DNA of 64,000 nt from Selenomonas sp. F0473 (GTDB taxonomy: Bacteria > Bacillota > Negativicutes > Selenomonadales > Selenomonadaceae): positions 655,280 through 719,279 of the forward strand of contig NZ_JH992902.1 in assembly GCF_000315545.1 (NCBI RefSeq), written 5' to 3'. Below are positions 47,862 to 57,254 of this stretch, piece by piece. The notes under the pieces were generated by a model that was not told the DNA's origin, ran no database searches, and worked only from the letters and a program-made list of their open reading frames with translations. The position numbers were made by a program, and so were the translations under genes. Positions within the stretch are counted from its first letter, which is position 1; each line of letters opens with the position of its first letter.

Positions 47862-49271
47862 ATGACATCGGAATTTCACTTTGAACGGCGCATCGACGCA
47901 AAGCTGCTCCTCTCCCTTCTCGCGGCGGGGCTGATGTCCTTTACCGGCGTCGTCATCGAGACCGCGATGAACGTCACCTTCCCTACGCTGATGCGGGAAT
48001 TTGACATCGATATCTCCGTCGTCCAATGGATCACGACGGGCTATCTGCTGATGCTTGCGGTCATCATACCGCTCTCGGCATTTCTCAAGGCGCGCTGTCC
48101 GATGCGGCGGCTGTTCTTCACCGCAAGTCTGCTCTTCTTTGCCGGCACGCTGCTCGGCGCGGGAGCCGACAACTTTGCCATACTGCTCCTCGGACGGCTG
48201 CTGCAGGGCGCGGGTACGGGGATTGCGCTCCCCCTGATGTTCAATATTGTCCTCGAACAGGCGCCGCTCAACCGAACGGGTATGATGATGGGCGTCGCCT
48301 CGCTCATCTGCGCGCTTGCCCCCGCCGTAGGGCCGTCGTTCGGCGGCTGGGTGGTCGAGTCCTTCGGTTGGCGCGAGATTTTTCTATCGCTGCTCCCCGT
48401 ACTCATACTGTCATTTGTTGCGGGCATGTACGCGATCCGGCAGTCGTCGGCCCTGCGGCATCCGAGCTTCGACATACGCTCCTACCTCCTGCTTTCACTG
48501 AGTTTCGTTTCGCTCATTTTCGCCACAAGCTTTGCGGGGTCCTATGGCTGGGGAAGTCCCGAGATTCTTTCCCTCCTGGTTGGATTCATTGTGCTGCTTG
48601 CGGCATTCGCCCGCAGCGCAAGACGAACTGCCATGCCGCTGATCCGGCTCGAAATCTTCGGTGAGAAGCGCTTTTCGCTCAGCGTCCTTGCGCTCCTCCT
48701 CATCCAGTTCATCACGCTCGGACTCGGATTTCTCCTGCCGAACTTCTCTCAGCTCGTCCACGGAGAATCCCCGTTCGCCGCGGGATGTATCCTCCTGCCG
48801 GGCTGTATCGTCGGGGCTTTCCTCGCGCCTATCGGCGGACGCGTACTCGACGCCTGGGGCGCGCGGCGGCCCATTCTCTTTGGATGCGCCCTCATTACGG
48901 CGGCTGCGGCGGCATTCGCGGGAGATCTTCCGGTCTCAACGACGCTCTCCCTCACCCTCATCTACGTTGTCTATACCGTCGGGCAGGGCTTTGCAGCCGG
49001 CAATATCATGACCAACGGTGTGCGCCTGCTCTCGACGGAACGACAAAGCGACGGGAACGCCGTCTGCAATACGCTGCAGCAGCTGGCGGGCGCGGTCGGC
49101 ACGGCCGTGGTCTCCAGCATCGTCGAAGCGGGGCAGCAAACCATCCCCGCGTCGCTCGCGGACGGCACGATGTTCGGGAGTCTCCGCGCGCTCTATTTTC
49201 TCCTTATCTGCGCGGTTCTTGCACTCTCTGCGATGGCCCTCGCATTAAAGGACGCAAATGCGGAACATTGA
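47862..49271 (+). CDS. MFS drug transporter, DHA2 (14-segment, EmrB/QacA-like)
   Basis: A 469-residue transporter with about fourteen hydrophobic segments. It has the DHA2 features TAMNVTFPTLMREFDIDISV near the N-terminus and the QWITTGYLLMLAVIIPLSAF segment. Motif C is present as GPSFGGWVVESFGWREIF. The ATG at 47862 follows AAAGGA; in-frame ATGs 15 and 30 bp upstream are less well placed. It is monocistronic, bounded by terminators. The substrate is unknown; multidrug efflux is the family's typical role. Confidence 0.9.
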   Translation: MTSEFHFERRIDAKLLLSLLAAGLMSFTGVVIETAMNVTFPTLMREFDIDISVVQWITTGYLLMLAVIIPLSAFLKARCPMRRLFFTASLLFFAGTLLGAGADNFAILLLGRLLQGAGTGIALPLMFNIVLEQAPLNRTGMMMGVASLICALAPAVGPSFGGWVVESFGWREIFLSLLPVLILSFVAGMYAIRQSSALRHPSFDIRSYLLLSLSFVSLIFATSFAGSYGWGSPEILSLLVGFIVLLAAFARSARRTAMPLIRLEIFGEKRFSLSVLALLLIQFITLGLGFLLPNFSQLVHGESPFAAGCILLPGCIVGAFLAPIGGRVLDAWGARRPILFGCALITAAAAAFAGDLPVSTTLSLTLIYVVYTVGQGFAAGNIMTNGVRLLSTERQSDGNAVCNTLQQLAGAVGTAVVSSIVEAGQQTIPASLADGTMFGSLRALYFLLICAVLALSAMALALKDANAEH

Positions 49272-49283
49272 ATCCGAGGCCTA

Positions 49284-49311
49284 ACCGGCACAAGGTATTG
49301 TGTCGGTTTTT
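49284..49311 (+). terminator. Terminator of the DHA2 transporter gene
   Basis: Ten-base repeat ACCGGCACAA (49284-49293) and TTGTGTCGGT (49298-49307), one wobble, 4-nt loop, then TTTTT. Confidence 0.83.
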
Positions 49312-49380
49312 GTATCCAACAGCCCCCTAACGGCGCCGAAAAAATTTTATGTATACAAAAGTAAAGGGTATTCTTTTTAC

Positions 49381-49410
49381 TTGACAAAAATATCTGAATT
49401 ATACTAAAAT
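49381..49410 (+). promoter_or_regulatory. Promoter of ald
   Basis: TTGACA (49381-49386), 18-bp spacer, TAAAAT (49405-49410). About 80 nt of AT-rich leader follow before the ATG at 49493. The leader has GGGTAA and TTACCC elements that could pair. Confidence 0.72.
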
Positions 49411-49492
49411 GCTAAACAGGGTAATTTTTTCATAAATTCACCCAGCCGTTTTACCCCTTCTGTATTTTTATTTGTATGTAGGAGGAAAAAGC

Positions 49493-50611
49493 ATGATTGT
49501 TGGCGTTTCGAAGGAAATCAAAAACAATGAATTCCGCGTCGGTATGACCCCGTCAGGCGTCGAAGCGATGCGCCGCGCCGGTCACACAGTTCTGATCGAA
49601 GCGGGCGCCGGTGTCGGCAGCGGATTCTCCGATGCCGATTATAAAGCCGTCGGTGCGGAGATCGTCTCTGATAAAAAGGCTCTGTTCGATCGCTCCGAGA
49701 TGATCGTTAAGGTCAAAGAGCCGCTCGAGTCGGAATACGACCTTTTCCACGAGGGGCAGATCCTCTTCACCTATCTCCATCTCGCTGCGGAGCCGAAGCT
49801 GACCGAAGCGCTCCTCAAGAAAAAGGTCGTCGGTATCGCCTATGAGACCGTGCTCGGACGCAACGGCGTCGGTCTCCCGCTGCTTGCGCCGATGAGCGAG
49901 ATCGCGGGCCGCATGTCCGTACAGATCGGCGCACAGTTCCTTGAGAGCCGCTACGGCGGCAGCGGCGTTCTCCTCGGCGGCATCGCGGGCGTCGCGGCCG
50001 GTCAGGTCGTCATCATCGGCGGCGGCAACGTCGGCACAAACGCTGCGAAGATCGCGGTCGGCCTCGGCGCACGCGTCACGATCATCGACCTTTCCATCGA
50101 GCGTCTCCGCTATCTTGACGAGATATTCGGCGGCCGTGTGGTTACGGAGTATTCTTCGAGTTACAACATCGCGAAGTGGGTGCGCGAGGCGGACCTGCTT
50201 ATCGGCTCCGTGCTCGTCCCGGGCGGCCGTACGCCGATCCTCGTCACCGAGGAAATGGTCAAGACCATGCGGAAGGGCTCGGTCATTGTCGACGTTGCCA
50301 TCGACCAGGGCGGTTCCATCGAGACCTGCGACCATGTGACGACCCATGAGAATCCGACGTTCGAAAAGCACGGCGTTGTGCACTACTCGGTCGCGAACAT
50401 TCCGGGCGCCGTTTCCCGCACCTCCACGCTCGGCATCACAAACGCAACGATCCCCTATGCCGTCGCCATCGCGACCAAGGGTTACAAGGCTGCCCTTAAG
50501 GAAGTTCCGGGGCTCAAGCCGGGGCTCAATACGATCGACGGCCACCTGACAAACAAGGCGGTCTCCGCGGCGCTGAATATTCCGTGTGAAGAGATCGATA
50601 AGTTCCTTTAA
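49493..50611 (+). CDS. ald: Alanine dehydrogenase
   Basis: NAD-dependent oxidative deamination of L-alanine to pyruvate and ammonia. The 372-residue protein has the two AlaDH signatures: [20 protein letters not shown] at the N-terminus and the Rossmann segment [19 protein letters not shown] near residue 170. Substrate residues are in [13 protein letters not shown] (Lys) and YLHLAAEP (His). The ATG at 49493 follows TAGGAGG. It is directly upstream of an APC permease and alanine racemase. Confidence 0.97.
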   Translation: MIVGVSKEIKNNEFRVGMTPSGVEAMRRAGHTVLIEAGAGVGSGFSDADYKAVGAEIVSDKKALFDRSEMIVKVKEPLESEYDLFHEGQILFTYLHLAAEPKLTEALLKKKVVGIAYETVLGRNGVGLPLLAPMSEIAGRMSVQIGAQFLESRYGGSGVLLGGIAGVAAGQVVIIGGGNVGTNAAKIAVGLGARVTIIDLSIERLRYLDEIFGGRVVTEYSSSYNIAKWVREADLLIGSVLVPGGRTPILVTEEMVKTMRKGSVIVDVAIDQGGSIETCDHVTTHENPTFEKHGVVHYSVANIPGAVSRTSTLGITNATIPYAVAIATKGYKAALKEVPGLKPGLNTIDGHLTNKAVSAALNIPCEEIDKFL

Positions 50612-50632
50612 TCCCGTTTATCTTTGATGCAG

Positions 50633-50680
50633 AGGGCCGTTTCACCTTGCACATGTATGCTCCGTGAACCGGTCCTTTTT
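50633..50680 (+). terminator. Terminator-like structure between ald and the permease
   Basis: AGGGCCGTTTCAC (50633-50645) pairs with GTGAACCGGTCCT (50664-50676) at 11 of 13 positions, then TTTTTTT. It would lower read-through from ald to the permease. Confidence 0.65.
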
Positions 50681-50711
50681 TAAAATCTAAAATATGAAAT
50701 GGGAGATTTCT

Positions 50712-52091
50712 ATGAGTTTTTGGAAAAAGAAGACCTTGGCGGACTTCAGTGCCCAGAGTGAAGAAAGCCATCTAAAGCGCACGCTGAGCACCGTCGATCT
50801 TACCTTTCTTGGAATCGGCGGCATCATCGGCGCGGGCGTATTCGTCCTGACGGGCATCGGTGCCGCGCGTTATGCCGGTCCCGGCATTGTGCTCTCCTTC
50901 ATCGCGGCGGGACTCCTCTGCATGCTGGTCGGCCTCGCTTACGCCGAACTGGCATCCCTCATTCCCGTTGCGGGCAGCGCCTATGCCTATACCTTCGCGT
51001 CGCTCGGCGAGGGCATGGCGTTCCTCTGCGGTTGGTCGCTCATCATCGGCTATATCGTCACAGCGAGTGCGGTGGCCGTCGGTTTTTCCGCATATTTCTC
51101 GGGAATGATGGCCTCTCTGGGGATGGAGATTCCGAAGGCGCTGACCACGACGATGCCCGAGGGCGGCTTCATCAACCTTCCCGCCGTGCTCATCGTTATG
51201 CTGCTGGGGCTCATTCTCGCGCACGGCACAAAGGAGAGCGCGAAGCTCAACACGGCGCTGATCCTCATCACGCTATGCGCGATCGTCGCCTTTGTCGCGG
51301 TCACATCGCCGCACGCCGTCGCCGACAACCTCGATCCGTTCCTCCCCTTCGGTGCGGGCGGCATCATGGCGGGCGCGGCCGTCGTGTTCTTCTCGTTTAT
51401 GGGATTTGACACTGTGGCGACCTCTGCGGAGGAGTGCAAGACCCCCGAAAAGAGTCTGCCGATCGGCATTGTGCTTTCAATCTTCGTCTGCATCTGCCTC
51501 TACGCGGCCGTCGCGCTTGTGCTGACGGCGACGATCAACTACACGGATCTCGATCGCGCGGATCCCGTCGCGTACTGTCTGCGCCTGATCGGCTTCACGG
51601 GGCTGGCGAATTTCGTTACGGTCGGCATCCTCGCGGGTATGATCACGACGCTCATCGTCTACATCTTCGGACAAGCGCGCGTGTTCTTTGCGATGGCGCG
51701 CGACGGCTTCCTGCCTACGGCGCTCTGCAAGATCCACACGGACTACGGCACGCCGTACGTCATTACGCTCGTCGGCTCGCTCGCCATCGCGATCATCGCG
51801 GGCTGCGTCCCGATGCTCTACATCGTCGAGCTCGCAAATACGGGCGTTCTAACCGCCTTCCTGCTCGTCTTTGTCGGGCTGATTGCGCTCCGCCGCAATG
51901 CGCCGGATCTGCCGCGTACGTTCCACTTCCCGATGCTCTACATCCTCGCGCCGCTCGGGATTTTGGTCTGCCTCTATCTCATCTACGCGCTCTCCGTGAC
52001 GACGAACGTGATCTTTTTCATTCTCCTGCTGCTCGGTCTCGCATTCTATTATATCTATGCGACAAAGCATCGCTGCTGGGAGAAGAGGTAA
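50712..52091 (+). CDS. APC-family amino acid permease (CAT/YfnA-like)
   Basis: A 459-residue secondary transporter with about twelve hydrophobic segments. It starts MSFWKKKTLADFS and has the family pattern LGIGGIIGAGVFVLTGIGAA, then FFSFMGFDTVATSAEECKTP, a typical cationic-amino-acid-transporter-like sequence. The ATG at 50712 follows TGGGAG; an earlier in-frame ATG is less well placed. Position between alanine dehydrogenase and alanine racemase suggests alanine as a substrate, which is inference. Confidence 0.92.
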   Translation: MSFWKKKTLADFSAQSEESHLKRTLSTVDLTFLGIGGIIGAGVFVLTGIGAARYAGPGIVLSFIAAGLLCMLVGLAYAELASLIPVAGSAYAYTFASLGEGMAFLCGWSLIIGYIVTASAVAVGFSAYFSGMMASLGMEIPKALTTTMPEGGFINLPAVLIVMLLGLILAHGTKESAKLNTALILITLCAIVAFVAVTSPHAVADNLDPFLPFGAGGIMAGAAVVFFSFMGFDTVATSAEECKTPEKSLPIGIVLSIFVCICLYAAVALVLTATINYTDLDRADPVAYCLRLIGFTGLANFVTVGILAGMITTLIVYIFGQARVFFAMARDGFLPTALCKIHTDYGTPYVITLVGSLAIAIIAGCVPMLYIVELANTGVLTAFLLVFVGLIALRRNAPDLPRTFHFPMLYILAPLGILVCLYLIYALSVTTNVIFFILLLLGLAFYYIYATKHRCWEKR

Positions 52092-52108
52092 TCCGCACAA
52101 CGACTTTT

Positions 52109-52137
52109 ACCCTGTCCGCACGGACGGGGTATTTTTT
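52109..52137 (+). terminator. Terminator of the permease gene
   Basis: ACCCTGTCC (52109-52117) and GGACGGGGT (52122-52130), one wobble, 4-nt loop, followed by a run of six T after A. Confidence 0.8.
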
Positions 52138-52155
52138 CGGAGCGAAACGAAGCCG

Positions 52156-52184
52156 TTGCGTAATGCCCCGACGTACGGTAGAAT
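52156..52184 (+). promoter_or_regulatory. Promoter of alr
   Basis: TTGCGT (52156-52161), 17-bp spacer, TAGAAT (52179-52184), 38 bp before the ATG at 52223. Confidence 0.65.
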
Positions 52185-52222
52185 AAACGAAACGCCACTA
52201 TGATTTGAAAGGGAGTGGATCT

Positions 52223-53329
52223 ATGCCCAGTCGCGCGGCATGGGCCGAGATCGATCTCGGCGCGATCGCACACAATTACAAGGAGATCCGCAGACATCTT
52301 CAAAAGGATACGAAGCTCTGCGCCGTCGTTAAAGCGGACGCCTACGGCCACGGCGCGGTTGCCGTGGCGCGCAAAGCCGTCGCAGCGGGCGCGGCGTATC
52401 TCGCGCTCGCGACGATCTCCGAAGCGCTGAAACTCCGCGAGGCGGGCTTTACGACGCCGCTCCTGATCCTCGGGCTCACGAAGGAGGAAAACTCCTACGA
52501 CATCGTGGATGCGGACATCACGCAGACCGTCTGCCGTCTCGATCTGGCGGAGGCGCTCTCCGCGGAAGCCGTCTGTCAAGGCAAGACGGTTAAAGTACAT
52601 CTGGCCGTGGACACGGGGCTCGGCCGCATCGGCGTCCGTCCGGAGGATGCGGCGGAAACGGCAAAGGCGATCGCGGCGCTCCCGAACGTTGCGCTTGAGG
52701 GCATCTTCTCCCATTTCGCCCTGGCCGACACGACGGACAAAGCGTATGCGATGCATCAGCTCCGGCGGTTCAAAGAGGCATGCGATGCCGTCGCGGCGGC
52801 GGGCGTCCATATTCCCATCAAGCACATCGCGGAGTCGGCGGCGATTCTCGACCTGCCCGACGCCCATTTCGACATGGTACGCGCGGGCATCATCCAGTAC
52901 GGCATACGGCCGTCCGCCGAGGTCTCCCGTACGCTCAATCTGCGGCCCGCGATGAAATTCTGCGCGCGCATCGTCTATATCAAGACGATCGCGCCGGGCG
53001 ATTCCGTCGGTTACGGCAGATCTTTTGTGGCCGCGCGTGAGACACGCATCGCAACGATCTCCGTCGGTTATGCGGACGGTTTCGTTCGCGCCTATGGGGG
53101 CGGCGACGTTGAGGTGCGCGGCAGACGGGCCCCGATTGCGGGCCGCATCTGCATGGATCAGTGCATGATCGACGTCACGGACATCCCGGAAGCGGCGGCG
53201 GGCGACACGGTGACGCTCTTCGGCTCGGATACGCTCACGGCCGACGAGGTCGCCGCGCGCGCGGGCACCATCAGCTACGAGACGCTCTGCCTTGTCTCCA
53301 AGCATGTATCGCGCATCTATATGGAGTAA
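52223..53329 (+). CDS. alr: Alanine racemase
   Basis: PLP enzyme interconverting L- and D-alanine for peptidoglycan. The 368-residue protein has the PLP lysine (Lys37) in AVVKADAYGHGA and the second catalytic base Tyr in GDSVGYGRSF, plus RIGVRPED and CMDQCMIDVTDI. Start at 52223 follows GGGAGTGG. It has its own promoter, so it is adjacent to but partly separate from ald and the permease. Confidence 0.97.
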   Translation: MPSRAAWAEIDLGAIAHNYKEIRRHLQKDTKLCAVVKADAYGHGAVAVARKAVAAGAAYLALATISEALKLREAGFTTPLLILGLTKEENSYDIVDADITQTVCRLDLAEALSAEAVCQGKTVKVHLAVDTGLGRIGVRPEDAAETAKAIAALPNVALEGIFSHFALADTTDKAYAMHQLRRFKEACDAVAAAGVHIPIKHIAESAAILDLPDAHFDMVRAGIIQYGIRPSAEVSRTLNLRPAMKFCARIVYIKTIAPGDSVGYGRSFVAARETRIATISVGYADGFVRAYGGGDVEVRGRRAPIAGRICMDQCMIDVTDIPEAAAGDTVTLFGSDTLTADEVAARAGTISYETLCLVSKHVSRIYME

Positions 53330-53428
53330 AATACGCCGTCCGTTTCTCTCGCCGCCAAGACGCGGGGAGTTTTTTATGCAAAAACGGAGCGGCACATCGA
53401 TATTTACGATGAAATCGGCCGTTCTTAT

Positions 53429-53457
53429 TTGTGAAATCGCACGCTTTGTGGTAAAAT
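53429..53457 (+). promoter_or_regulatory. Promoter of the five-gene unit 53502-59213
   Basis: TTGTGA (53429-53434), 17-bp spacer, TAAAAT (53452-53457), about 45 bp before the first ATG. Confidence 0.72.
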
Positions 53458-53501
53458 AGAAATGTTTTTTGGGCTGCGAAAGGCAAGCGAGGAGACGGGA
53501 G

Positions 53502-54791
53502 ATGTCAGGCGAAAAAAAGGCCGTACTGTACGCATTCTGCGACGCGCTCACACTTGCCGCCGCGGCGGTGCCGGCACTCGCGCTGACCGCATCCCTGCTC
53601 GCACGCGCCGGGATGCCGTTTTCCGCCGCCTATGCCGCCTCCGTTTTTGCCGCGATCGTCGGTACGCTGGCCGTATCGCGCGGGAGGCGGACGCTGATCG
53701 CGCTCCCCTCGCCCGCGGTTGCCGCTTGGCTCGTCTATGAGGAGATCATCGCGCGCGGGTTCTCGTGGCAGGAGGTCCTCGGCATCGTCGCGGTTGTGTC
53801 GCTTGCGGGGATCCTCATCTTCCGCTCTCTGCGCGGTACGGACCCGACGCAGCTATTGCCGCCCATCGTCCGCATGGGGCTTGTCCTGGGGTTGGGGTTT
53901 TCGATGCTCGTAACGGCATGTCTCTACGCACGCGTCCTTCTCCCCTCGCCGTGGGCGCTCACGATGGGCGGAACGCTTTCCGATCCGCTCGCCTACTACA
54001 CCCTGATCGGCATTCTGTTGATACTGGCGCTGCATACGGTGCGTGTGCGCAGTGCCGTATGCATCGGCGTCGCAGTCATCGGCGCGCTCACGCTGATCGA
54101 GGGATTTTGGGAGATCCCCGCCGCGCCGTTTCTGCTGCCGGAGGAGCTGGACAAAACGGTCGGAGCGCTGTCGCTCCCCCTGACCGGCGTAAGCGATGCC
54201 CTCGCGCTCGGATTGACGCTCTTCTTTGCGCTATGCTTGGAAAGCGGGGCGGTACTTGCCGCGGAGGATGATGATCGCGCTCCTCGAGAGGAACGCGACC
54301 GCGCGATGCCGCGTCTGCTCGCGGTAAGCTGCGCGGCATCGCTGCTCGGTGCCTTCCCGCTTTCGATCGCGCCCATGTCGGCGGTCCTGCCCGCACACGC
54401 GGAACGAAAGCGCATCGGCGGCATCCCGCTCACAGCCTGTATGTGCGCGCTCATACTCGCCGCACTCCTCCCGTGCGCGCCGCTCGTCGAGGCGATCGCA
54501 GATTTCCCCGCGGTACCGGCCGTCGCGCTCGGTTTCTTGGGCCTCGCGCTCTTTGCGCGCGGGCTGCGTCTGCTGCAGCGCGTCCCCGATCCGGTCACGC
54601 TGCGCGACGCCGCGATCCTCGGGATATTTTTCCTTGCGTGTTACGACATCAAGACCTCGCTCAGCAATGCGCTTTTGCTCTGCGTCCTGCTCGGTATCGT
54701 ACGCGGCGAATTTTGGAAAACGAACCGCGGCGCATGCGTGCTCGCCGGCGTTCTGTTCATCTTTTTCCTGTTGAAATATTTTCATCCATAA
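53502..54791 (+). CDS. NCS2/AzgA-like membrane protein with altered substrate motifs
   Basis: A 429-residue protein with about twelve hydrophobic segments. The layout (GMPFSAAYAASVFAAIVGTL at 38-57, then SWQEVLGIVAVVSL and the DPLAYYTLIGILLILALHTV segment) follows the AzgA branch of NCS2 purine permeases. The usual binding-site motifs are missing: ALAPGMGxNA is replaced by ALPSPAVAAWLV, and the STTTxYIES region reads PLSIAPMSAVLP. An acidic loop EDDDRAPREERD is present in the middle. Purine transport is therefore doubtful. Start at 53502 follows GGAGACGGGAG. First gene of the five-gene unit. Confidence 0.65.
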   Translation: MSGEKKAVLYAFCDALTLAAAAVPALALTASLLARAGMPFSAAYAASVFAAIVGTLAVSRGRRTLIALPSPAVAAWLVYEEIIARGFSWQEVLGIVAVVSLAGILIFRSLRGTDPTQLLPPIVRMGLVLGLGFSMLVTACLYARVLLPSPWALTMGGTLSDPLAYYTLIGILLILALHTVRVRSAVCIGVAVIGALTLIEGFWEIPAAPFLLPEELDKTVGALSLPLTGVSDALALGLTLFFALCLESGAVLAAEDDDRAPREERDRAMPRLLAVSCAASLLGAFPLSIAPMSAVLPAHAERKRIGGIPLTACMCALILAALLPCAPLVEAIADFPAVPAVALGFLGLALFARGLRLLQRVPDPVTLRDAAILGIFFLACYDIKTSLSNALLLCVLLGIVRGEFWKTNRGACVLAGVLFIFFLLKYFHP

Positions 54792-54809
54792 TATAGGGGG
54801 TTCACGTCT

Positions 54810-55568
54810 TTGCGAAAGGAAATTGTTCTGTGCGGCATCGCCGCCGCTGCCCTCGGGGGTATGATCCTTGCGGTGTCAACGTCGGGTGAAGCGCGCCGCG
54901 TACACGATCCCGCGACGGCGACAAAGGTGCGTACGGAGCGCACGGCGGACGCGCCGGAAAAAGCCGATTTTCGCGCCCGCATCGACGCGCTTCTCAACGG
55001 GCAGACCGTACCGCCCGCGCCGGAGGAGCCGACGTTCAGCGTTCCGCGGACGCTCTCGGAATACGATACGGCGATCATCGGGACGCCGCTCGCAACGGAG
55101 GAGCAGTGCGTCGACTACCTGCTGAGCGTAAACCCGCACCCCGCGATCTCCGTATCGCCGCGCGAACTTGTCGCCTACTACTACCAGGAAGGGGCGCGCG
55201 AAGGCATCCGTCCGGACGTGGCCTTTGCGCAGGCGCTCAAGGAGACCGGCTTCTTCCGCTACGGCGGCACGGTCACCCCGGATCAAAACAATTACTGCGG
55301 GCTCGGTACGACGAGCACGCAGGTCAAGGGGGCCTACTTCCCCACCTCGCAAATGGGCGTACGCGCGCACATCCAGCATTTGCTCGCCTACGCATCGACA
55401 CGCAAACCCATCTACCCCGTCATAGACCCGCGCTATAATCTTGTGCGCAACGTCTACGGCGCGAGTACGCTCGGACATTGGCCGGACCTCAACGGCCGCT
55501 GGGCGGTCCCGGGGGATTCCTATGGACAGAGCATTCTCTCGATGTTTCGCGCGATCCTGCAAAAATAG
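54810..55568 (+). CDS. Exported glucosaminidase-domain protein (GH73-like)
   Basis: A 252-residue protein with a TTG start at 54810 after AGGGGG. Residues 1-24 form a signal or anchor segment; a charged Ala/Thr-rich linker follows (30-80). The domain (about 100-250) matches bacterial glucosaminidases: SPRELVAYYYQEGAREGIRP, catalytic-Glu region FAQALKETGFFRYGGTV and the NYCGLGTT segment. It probably cuts peptidoglycan glycan strands outside the cytoplasm. It is co-transcribed with the upstream membrane gene (18-bp gap). Confidence 0.82.
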   Translation: MRKEIVLCGIAAAALGGMILAVSTSGEARRVHDPATATKVRTERTADAPEKADFRARIDALLNGQTVPPAPEEPTFSVPRTLSEYDTAIIGTPLATEEQCVDYLLSVNPHPAISVSPRELVAYYYQEGAREGIRPDVAFAQALKETGFFRYGGTVTPDQNNYCGLGTTSTQVKGAYFPTSQMGVRAHIQHLLAYASTRKPIYPVIDPRYNLVRNVYGASTLGHWPDLNGRWAVPGDSYGQSILSMFRAILQK

Positions 55569-55586
55569 AGAAGGAGCACGGCATAC

Positions 55587-57218
55587 ATGATCACGGTCAA
55601 CAATCTGAGTTTACAGTTCGGAAAACGCGTCCTTTATAAGGACGTCAATCTCAAATTCACGCCCGGCAACTGCTACGGCATCATCGGCGCGAACGGCGCG
55701 GGCAAGTCCACCTTCCTCAAGCTTCTCTCGGGCGAGATCGAGCCGACGAGCGGCATGGTGGACATTACCGCCGGCGACCGTCTCGCCGTCCTGCAGCAGG
55801 ATCACTATGCCTTTGACGAGGTGGAGGTACTGCGCGCCGTTATCATGGGACACGCGCGTCTCGTGGAGATCATGGACGAAAAGGACGCGCTCTACGAAAA
55901 ACCCGATTTCTCGGACGAGGACGGCATGCGGGCCTCGGAGCTCGAGGCGGAGTTTGCCGAACTCGACGGCTGGAACGCGGAGACGGAGGCGGCGCAGCTG
56001 CTCAACGGACTCGGCATCCCCGACGCCAAGCACCATCTGAAGATGAATGAGCTAGCGGCGGCCGAGAAGGTGCGCGTGCTCCTCGCGCAGGCGCTCTTCG
56101 GCGCGCCGGATATCCTCCTCCTCGACGAGCCGACGAACCATCTCGACGTCGATTCGATCAACTGGCTCGAGAACTTTCTCGCCGACTTCCCGAACACGGT
56201 CATCGTCGTCTCGCATGACCGTCATTTCCTCAATCAAGTCTGCACCTATATCTGCGACGTGGACTTCGGCAAGATCGAACTCTACGCGGGCAACTACGAT
56301 TTCTGGTACCAGTCCAGTCAGCTGGCCCTCCAAATGGCGAAAGACGCGAACAAGAAAAAAGAAGAGAAGATCAAGGAACTCCAGACCTTCATTCAACGCT
56401 TTGCCGCGAACGCCGCAAAATCGCGGCAGGCGACCTCGCGCAAGAAACTCCTCGAACGGATCACACTCGAAGACATCAAGCCGTCCGCGCGCCGCTACCC
56501 CTACATCGCGTTTACTCCCGACCGCGAGGCGGGCGATCAGCTGCTGACCGTGGAGGGTCTATCCAAAGAACTTGACGGCCGCCGGCTCTTTAAGAACGTC
56601 AGCTTCACCCTCAAAAAGGGCGACAAGGTCGCCTTCGTGGGTCCCAACGGCGCGGCAAAGACCATGCTGTTCAAGATCCTCACGGGGGAAGAGACGGCGG
56701 ACGAGGGCACGTTCAAATGGGGCGTGACCACAACGCAGGCCTATCTCCCGGCGGATAATACGGCCTATTTCGACGGGGTCAAGCTCAACCTCGTCGACTG
56801 GCTGCGCCAGTATTCGAAGGATCCGGACGAAACGTTCGTCCGCGGTTTTCTCGGCCGGATGCTCTTCTCGGGAGAGGAGAGCCAAAAGCGTGCGGAGGTG
56901 CTCTCCGGCGGCGAGCGCGTCCGCTGCATGCTCTCGCGGATGATGCTCTCGGGCGCGAACGTCCTCCTCTTCGACGAGCCGACAGACCATCTCGATCTCG
57001 AGTCGATCACGGCGCTCAACAACGGTCTCATGTCGTTCGGGGGAACGATCCTCTTCGCCTCGCGCGACCACGAGTTCACGCAAACCGTCGCGAACCGCAT
57101 CATCGAGATCACGCCGGTCGGGATCGTCGACCGCATCTCGACCTACGACGAGTACCTCGGCAACGAAACCGTCAAACAGCAGCTCGCCGAGAAATACAAA
57201 GCGGCGGAATCACTGTAA
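55587..57218 (+). CDS. ABC-F family ATPase with one degenerate composite ATP site
   Basis: Soluble twin-ATPase of the translation-related ABC-F group (EttA/YbiT type), 543 residues. NBD1: Walker A GANGAGKS (34-41), Walker B LLLDEPTNHLD (Asp180, Glu181), switch His210. Linker with KKEEKIKELQTFIQRF. NBD2: signature LSGGE (439-443). Together, Walker A1 and signature 2 give an intact site. The other site is altered: signature 1 reads LAAAE (156-160), Walker A2 reads GPNGAAKT with Ala357, the D-loop has Asp467 for Asn, and the switch residue is Arg493 for His. Relatives of this length often have non-consensus motifs in the same places. Confidence 0.9.
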   Translation: MITVNNLSLQFGKRVLYKDVNLKFTPGNCYGIIGANGAGKSTFLKLLSGEIEPTSGMVDITAGDRLAVLQQDHYAFDEVEVLRAVIMGHARLVEIMDEKDALYEKPDFSDEDGMRASELEAEFAELDGWNAETEAAQLLNGLGIPDAKHHLKMNELAAAEKVRVLLAQALFGAPDILLLDEPTNHLDVDSINWLENFLADFPNTVIVVSHDRHFLNQVCTYICDVDFGKIELYAGNYDFWYQSSQLALQMAKDANKKKEEKIKELQTFIQRFAANAAKSRQATSRKKLLERITLEDIKPSARRYPYIAFTPDREAGDQLLTVEGLSKELDGRRLFKNVSFTLKKGDKVAFVGPNGAAKTMLFKILTGEETADEGTFKWGVTTTQAYLPADNTAYFDGVKLNLVDWLRQYSKDPDETFVRGFLGRMLFSGEESQKRAEVLSGGERVRCMLSRMMLSGANVLLFDEPTDHLDLESITALNNGLMSFGGTILFASRDHEFTQTVANRIIEITPVGIVDRISTYDEYLGNETVKQQLAEKYKAAESL

Positions 57219-57254
57219 GAAATACAAAGACACCGCGTAGGAGGTGACGACATC

